A DNA stretch of 64,000 nt. It comes from Bradyrhizobium sp. CCBAU 53340. Its GTDB lineage: Bacteria > Pseudomonadota > Alphaproteobacteria > Rhizobiales > Xanthobacteraceae. Below are positions 59,603 through 64,000 of this stretch, piece by piece (positions within the stretch are counted from its first letter, which is position 1; each line of letters opens with the position of its first letter). The DNA is taken from the NCBI RefSeq assembly GCF_015291645.1, contig NZ_CP030055.1, positions 434,001 to 498,000 of the forward strand, read 5' to 3'. The notes under the pieces were generated by a model that was given only the letters and a program-made list of their open reading frames with translations, was not told where the DNA came from and ran no database searches. The position numbers and the translations under genes were made by a program.

Positions 59603-60307
59603 TCACGGCCCGAGCAGCCGGTCGTACTGGGCTTTGACGGTGGCGTAGCATTCGCAGGCCGTCTGACGCAGTCCGTCCAGATTGAGAATCTGGATGTGTC
59701 CGCGGCTGTAGTGGATGAAATTGGCCTGCTGCAGGGTGTTGGCGACCAGTGACACGCTGTTGCGCCGAGCCCCGATCATCTGCGCCATCGCCTCCTGGGT
59801 CAGCAGCAGCCGGTAGTCGCCTGACAGGTCATGGGTGTGCAGCAGGCAGCGCGACAGCCGCGACTCCACCGGATGCGCCGCGTTGCAGCCTGCGGTCTGC
59901 TGCACCTGCGCGTAAACCGCCAGCCCGTGCCGCGTCAGCAAGGTCCGCAGGGTGAGGCTCTGTTCGGCCGCGATCCGCAGCCGGTCGAGGTCTATCACGG
60001 ACGCGACGCCGGGAACCAGCACGACCGCCGTGTTCAGCGCGCAAGCATCGCCCATGGTCGAGAGCGATCCGAGCAGGCTGTCGCGGCCGATCATCGCGAC
60101 CTGGACATGCTCGCCCTTGGCGAGTTTCACGACCAGCGAGATCACGCCGCGGTGCGGGAAGTAGGCGCGCTTGAGCGTCTCGCCGGTCTCGACCAGAATC
60201 GCGTCATGCGGCAGATCGACCGTGCGCAGATGTGCACGGATCAATTCATAATCGTCTGCCGACAGCGCCGACAGGAAACCGTTGGATGGGCGCACCATCG
60301 TTTCCAA
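59603..60307 (-). CDS. Crp/Fnr-family regulator (paralogue 1)
   Basis: The 234-residue regulator has an N-terminal cyclic-nucleotide-binding-like beta barrel (about 20-130: YFPHRGVISLVVKLAKGEHV, AMIGRDSLLGSLS) and a C-terminal winged helix (about 165-215: LTQEAMAQMIGARRNSVSLV). Residues for cAMP binding are not obvious. It starts at TTG 60307: GGAGG lies five bases upstream, whereas the ATG at 60298 is too far from it. The C-terminus has C-x-C-Y-A-x-V-K-A. A paralogue lies at 60493. Confidence 0.9.
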   Translation of the reverse strand: METMVRPSNGFLSALSADDYELIRAHLRTVDLPHDAILVETGETLKRAYFPHRGVISLVVKLAKGEHVQVAMIGRDSLLGSLSTMGDACALNTAVVLVPGVASVIDLDRLRIAAEQSLTLRTLLTRHGLAVYAQVQQTAGCNAAHPVESRLSRCLLHTHDLSGDYRLLLTQEAMAQMIGARRNSVSLVANTLQQANFIHYSRGHIQILNLDGLRQTACECYATVKAQYDRLLGP

Positions 60308-60492
60308 AGCTGCCTCCCGTCACCTCCGGTGAATGCTCCCGTGATGAAATCATCGTCTTCCGCCGAACAGGTTCCAATATGTTTCGATCGGGATATATTG
60401 GCAATTGGTTAAGTGTTACAGGCGCGGTTCGGCAATCACCCGATACCGCTTTGTGTGCACGTCAGCATGCAGTGAGATTCGGCGCGCTTGCA

Positions 60493-61203
60493 TCATTGCT
60501 GTCCCGCCAACAGGCGCGCGTGATGGGCCTTCACGGCGGCGTAACAGTCGCAGGAGGTCGCTTCCAGCGCGGGCAGATCGGTAATCTCGATCTGGCCCCG
60601 GCTGTAGCGGATGATTCCGGCACGTTGCAGCTCGTGCGCGACAAGCGAGATGGCGTTGCGTCGCACGCCCATCATCTGGGCCAAAGCCTCCTGCGTTAGC
60701 GGCAGGATTTCACTGTCCGACAGGTCTCGGGCCCGGAGCAGCCAGCGCGCCAGACGCGCCTCGACCGGGTGCAGCGTATTGCAGAGCAGGGATTGCTGCG
60801 CATGTGCAAGCAGCACCTGCTCGTTCCGGATCATCAGGTTGCGGAACGGTATGCTGGCGGCGGCGATGGTTCGAAACACGGTGACGTCAAGCGCAGAGGC
60901 GGTTCCTGGGAAGAGCACGACGGCGTCTGACGCCGCCATCCCGTCCGCAAGCGCCGCGCCGCCGCCGACAACGCTGTCGCGGCCGAGCATCGCCACCGCG
61001 ATGCTCTGTCCTTCCGACAGGCTCACCGTGATCGAAACTGTTCCGTGGTGCGGGAAGTGAACCTGTCGAAGCGTCGAACCTGCCTCGCCCAGGACAGACT
61101 CTCTGACCAACTCGATCGTGACGAGATGAGGACGCAACAGAGCAAAGTCTGCTGCGCCGAGCATTTGCAGCAACCGGTTGGGCGGTGGGCCGCTCGCAGT
61201 CAT
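60493..61203 (-). CDS. Crp/Fnr-family regulator (paralogue 2)
   Basis: The 236-residue regulator has the same layout as its neighbour: barrel (about 15-125: HFPHHGTVSITVSLSEGQSI, AMLGRDSVVGGG), C-helix and winged helix (about 160-210: LTQEALAQMMGVRRNAISLV). It also ends with C-x-C-Y-A-A-V-K-A. Roughly half its residues look identical to paralogue 1, so the pair arose by duplication, not recently. The start MTASGPPPNRLL is used; a longer frame upstream lacks similarity. Effector unknown. Confidence 0.9.
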   Translation of the reverse strand: MTASGPPPNRLLQMLGAADFALLRPHLVTIELVRESVLGEAGSTLRQVHFPHHGTVSITVSLSEGQSIAVAMLGRDSVVGGGAALADGMAASDAVVLFPGTASALDVTVFRTIAAASIPFRNLMIRNEQVLLAHAQQSLLCNTLHPVEARLARWLLRARDLSDSEILPLTQEALAQMMGVRRNAISLVAHELQRAGIIRYSRGQIEITDLPALEATSCDCYAAVKAHHARLLAGQQ

Positions 61204-61653
61204 ACAGAATCCAGCCCGGTTCCATGGAGCTCGGCGCCGCGTATTCGAGATCCAGTTGCGCGACGGTATAAATATATTGTAAAGGTTGTGCAGCTGTCCA
61301 TATACCCGTTGGAGGGCAGACAGGCCGCCGCATTTGTGGCGGAAATGAGAACCGCGCTGATCCGTGCGCACGCCCGGCCGGGCCAGTGTGCGTCGCCAGC
61401 CGGGAAAGCGTGGCAGGGAGCCTCATGAGCCGAAAGCTGGCAACCCACGACAGATATCGCATCTGCCTCTCCTTGGGACATTCGCCGGTCGACGCCTCCT
61501 TGTTGCTTCGCCGATTTTCTTTCGCCGTCAGACATTGCTTCGCGCCACTGCGCAACCTCGCCGCAGATCTCGCGTTTATCCCGTTCGCATGTCGCACCAT
61601 GCCGACCGCGCGTGCGGCCATCACGATTTCAATGCAAGCAAGAGGAGAAAGGC
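61204..61653. other. Divergent promoter region between Crp/Fnr paralogue 2 and receiver gene
   Basis: No gene is supported in these 450 bases. An AT-rich patch (about 61268-61285, TATAAATATATTGTAAAGG) is the best candidate for a promoter. Open frames here lack ribosome sites and similarity. Confidence 0.55.
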
Positions 61654-62121
61654 GTGCGCCACGGTTCAATTATTGAATCGCCGAAGCGGGAAATTCAAAC
61701 GACGACAGAAGGTCTGCGCCATATTCTCGTTGTCGACGACGACCCGATGGTGTCCATGGCCATCGAGATCTATCTCCAGCGCAACAATTTTCGGGTCACG
61801 ATTGCGGATGGCGGAGAGGCGGGGCTTCGCGCCCTCGAGAACGAACAGTTCGACCTGATGATCATCGACATCTTCATGCCGCACATGCGCGGGTTCGAAT
61901 CGATCCGGCTCTTTCATGACCGCGCGCCCGCCATTCCGCTGATTGCGATGTCGGGCTATGCCTTCGCCGATCTGAACTCGCCGGCGCCCGACTTCCTGAG
62001 GATGGCGCTTGAACTCGGCGCTGCGCGCTGCCTGCGCAAGCCGTTCACGCCGAACGCGCTGCTGGCTGCGATCAGGGACTGTCTCGCCGAGCACCAATCC
62101 GCTGCTGCGCGATTGGGTTAG
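61654..62121 (+). CDS. Single-domain response regulator
   Basis: The 155-residue receiver protein has the acidic pocket DDD (28-30), phospho-acceptor Asp72 in LMIIDIFMPHMRGF, the Ser of AMSGYAF and Lys in CLRKPFTPN. An N-terminal extension (about 20 residues) precedes LRHILVVDDDP. The start is GTG at 61654 with AGGAG seven bases before it. There is no output domain. It lies upstream of cheA but separated by 419 bases, so linkage to chemotaxis is possible, not shown. Confidence 0.9.
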   Translation: MRHGSIIESPKREIQTTTEGLRHILVVDDDPMVSMAIEIYLQRNNFRVTIADGGEAGLRALENEQFDLMIIDIFMPHMRGFESIRLFHDRAPAIPLIAMSGYAFADLNSPAPDFLRMALELGAARCLRKPFTPNALLAAIRDCLAEHQSAAARLG

Positions 62122-62540
62122 CACTTTGGCGCCGGCGAGGCCCGTAAGGTAAGAGTTTGTTTACCGCGAGCGCGGATTTCGCGGATTTCTTCGAAGCTTC
62201 GACGGAAGGTCGCACCCGCGATTCCGATCGTGCGTGATTTGATTCAATTCGCGCGGTCCGTGCATATCCCCCCGACCATTGGCTCGATTTTTTGCGCTGG
62301 TCGTGACGCCGTTATCCGCGCGTTTACCTGCCGCGTCTCCGACGTGATGCCGGATGCCGGATTTGCGGAAAACCTTAGCCCCATGCGGCCGAACAGAAAT
62401 TTCGCTTCAATATCCGTATTAGCACGGAGGATGAAATTAACGGGACCGTGAAATGGGTTGTCTAACGATCTAGGAGCGGACTTCCGCCGATTCCAGGCGC
62501 GGGGGCAGGCGACGAGGTCCAGCTCAGTAAGGCGTAGCTC
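62122..62540. other. Gap upstream of cheA
   Basis: These 419 bases carry no supported gene; a 73-codon open frame at 62230 has no family features. It probably holds the promoter for the chemotaxis operon starting with cheA. No clear sigma-factor motif was assigned. Confidence 0.55.
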
Positions 62541-64000
62541 ATGGATGATCTGTTGCGGGAGTTTCTGACGGAGACCAGCGAGAGCCTGGACACCGTCGAC
62601 AATCAGCTGGTGAAGTTCGAGCAGGAGCCGAACAACGCCAAGATCCTGGATAACATCTTCCGCCTGGTCCACACCATCAAGGGTACGTGCGGCTTCCTAG
62701 GTTTGCCGCGGCTTGAAGCGCTGGCGCATGCCGGCGAGACGTTGATGGGCAAATTCCGCGACGGCATGCCGGTGACCGGCCAGGCCGTGACGGTGATCCT
62801 GTCCTCGATCGACCGCATCAAGGAGATCCTCGCAGGGCTGGAAGCGACCGAAGCCGAGCCCGAGGGCAACGACCGCGATCTCATCGACAAGCTGGAAGCG
62901 ATGGTCGAGCAGGGCATGGCCGCTATGGCGGCCGGTGCTGCTCCTGTCGCTGACGCTCCGCCGCTGGTGCCGGAAGAACCTGCTGCCGCTCCCGCCAAGG
63001 AGATGACCACGGGCTCGCTGGTCGACCAGACCCTGGAGCGCCCCTTGCGTCCGGGCGAAGTCTCGCTCGACGAGCTCGAGCGCGCCTTCCGCGAGACCGC
63101 GATCGAAGCCCCGGCGCCTGCGCCCGTTGCCAAGGCCGAAGTGAAGGCCGAGCCCGCGCCGGTCGCGGAAGCCCCGGCCGCTGCCAAGCCGGCCAAGGAG
63201 AAGGCCGCGCCGAAGAAGTCGATGGCCGACGAGAGTGCGGTCGAAGGCGACCGCATTGCCAACCAGTCGATCCGCGTCAACGTGGATACGCTGGAGCATC
63301 TGATGACCATGGTCTCCGAGCTGGTCTTGACCCGCAATCAGCTCCTGGAGATCTCCCGCCGCAACGAGGACACCGAGTTCAAGGTGCCGTTGCAGCGCCT
63401 CTCCAACGTCACCGCCGAGCTGCAGGAAGGCGTCATGAAGACGCGCATGCAGCCGATTGGCAATGCCTGGCAGAAGCTGCCCCGCATCGTCCGCGACCTC
63501 TCGAGCGAACTCGGCAAGCAGATCGAGCTGGAGATGCACGGTGCCGACACCGAGCTCGATCGCCAGGTGCTCGACCTGATCAAGGACCCGCTCACCCACA
63601 TGGTGCGCAACTCCGCCGATCATGGCCTGGAGACGCCGGCCGAGCGGCTGGCTTCCGGCAAGGGCGAGCAGGGCACCATTCGCCTCTCCGCCTATCACGA
63701 AGGCGGTCACATCATCATCTGCATCGCCGACAACGGAAGAGGCCTCAACACCGAGAAGATCAAGGCCAAGGCGCTCTCCTCAGGTCTCGTCACCGAGGCT
63801 GAGCTGGAGAAGATGAGCGAAGCCCAGATCCACAAGTTCATCTTCGCGCCGGGCTTCTCGACCGCGGCCGCCATCACCTCGGTCTCGGGCCGCGGCGTCG
63901 GCATGGACGTGGTGCGTACCAATATCGACCAGATTGGCGGCACCATCGACATCAAGAGCGTCGCCGGCGAAGGCTCCTCCGTCACCATCAAGATCCCGCT
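62541..64000 (+). CDS. cheA: Chemotaxis histidine kinase CheA, 3' end outside window
   Basis: The first 486 residues are visible. P1 Hpt domain (1-105) has the phospho-accepting His44 in RLVHTIKGTCGFLGL. A Pro/Ala-rich linker (about 125-230) follows; a P2-type domain is not evident. The P3 dimerisation domain (about 240-310) reads IRVNVDTLEHLMTMVSELVL. The P4 ATPase has the N box LTHMVRNSADHGLE, G1 IADNGRGL and G2 SGRGVGMDVVRTNI. P5 (CheW-like) should lie beyond the window. The frame stays open to the last base. The ATG at 62541 begins the conserved MDDLLREFLTET. Confidence 0.95.
   Translation, partial: MDDLLREFLTETSESLDTVDNQLVKFEQEPNNAKILDNIFRLVHTIKGTCGFLGLPRLEALAHAGETLMGKFRDGMPVTGQAVTVILSSIDRIKEILAGLEATEAEPEGNDRDLIDKLEAMVEQGMAAMAAGAAPVADAPPLVPEEPAAAPAKEMTTGSLVDQTLERPLRPGEVSLDELERAFRETAIEAPAPAPVAKAEVKAEPAPVAEAPAAAKPAKEKAAPKKSMADESAVEGDRIANQSIRVNVDTLEHLMTMVSELVLTRNQLLEISRRNEDTEFKVPLQRLSNVTAELQEGVMKTRMQPIGNAWQKLPRIVRDLSSELGKQIELEMHGADTELDRQVLDLIKDPLTHMVRNSADHGLETPAERLASGKGEQGTIRLSAYHEGGHIIICIADNGRGLNTEKIKAKALSSGLVTEAELEKMSEAQIHKFIFAPGFSTAAAITSVSGRGVGMDVVRTNIDQIGGTIDIKSVAGEGSSVTIKIP

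Noticed and set aside
61386..61676. 96-codon plus-strand frame before the receiver gene
   Set aside because: No ribosome site or recognisable domain, and it overlaps the better supported GTG-started receiver.
62230..62451. 73-codon frame upstream of cheA
   Set aside because: No similarity, poor start context, and it lies in the likely cheA promoter region.

Overview
The window is a high-GC chromosomal segment from an alphaproteobacterium, most likely Bradyrhizobium or a close relative (Nitrobacteraceae). This is inferred from gene content and order: an F1-only atpHAGDC operon; an mdh-sucCD-sucAB-lpdA block; a proB-proA-nadD-rsfS-rlmH-envC-ctpA-rppH cluster; FixJ/NodW-like output domains; and many short intergenic palindromic repeats. 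No phage, insertion sequence, CRISPR array or defence locus was seen. The first gene (zapE) lacks its 5' end and the last (cheA) its 3' end.

Layout. 1-11759: zapE end, then malate dehydrogenase, succinyl-CoA synthetase and the 2-oxoglutarate dehydrogenase complex, all on +. Two extra genes sit inside this block: a DUF1579-like gene between sucC and sucD, and a short-chain dehydrogenase between sucB and lpdA. 11793-17294: two membrane proteins, xerC, priA and an RlpA-like protein. 17295-17942 has no recognisable gene and leads into the F1 ATP synthase operon (17943-23048), followed by an adenylate cyclase fused to a repeated C-terminal domain. 25078-34780 (all -): two Nudix hydrolases, a divergent polysaccharide deacetylase, ctpA, envC, rlmH, rsfS, nadD, proA and proB. 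34979-38231 is a small accessory insert (Bug-type binding protein, unknown protein, sulfatase) separating proB from obgE. 38475-43004: obgE, MaoC-like dehydratase, DMT transporter, GNAT acetyltransferase, rpmA and rplU. 43335-44486 encodes a ROK-type kinase whose motifs appear in circularly permuted order.

44863-54289 is mixed accessory metabolism: an epoxide-hydrolase-like enzyme, tRNA-Ser(CGA), a small CxxC protein, an FAD monooxygenase followed by a second Bug-type binding protein, a VOC protein, a DUF2157/GDYXXLXY membrane pair, and a MocR/PdxR-type regulator divergent from a DMT exporter. 54302-64000 is rich in signalling genes: a receiver-like/EAL protein with an altered catalytic motif, an unusual HisKA-like/LuxR-type regulator without the phospho-accepting histidine, an Hpt protein, two Crp/Fnr paralogues, a single-domain receiver and CheA.

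The most unusual signals are the permuted ROK protein, the HisKA-like/LuxR regulator, and the cyclase with three repeats. Most of the rest is housekeeping. Functions were assigned by reading motifs; no database search was possible.
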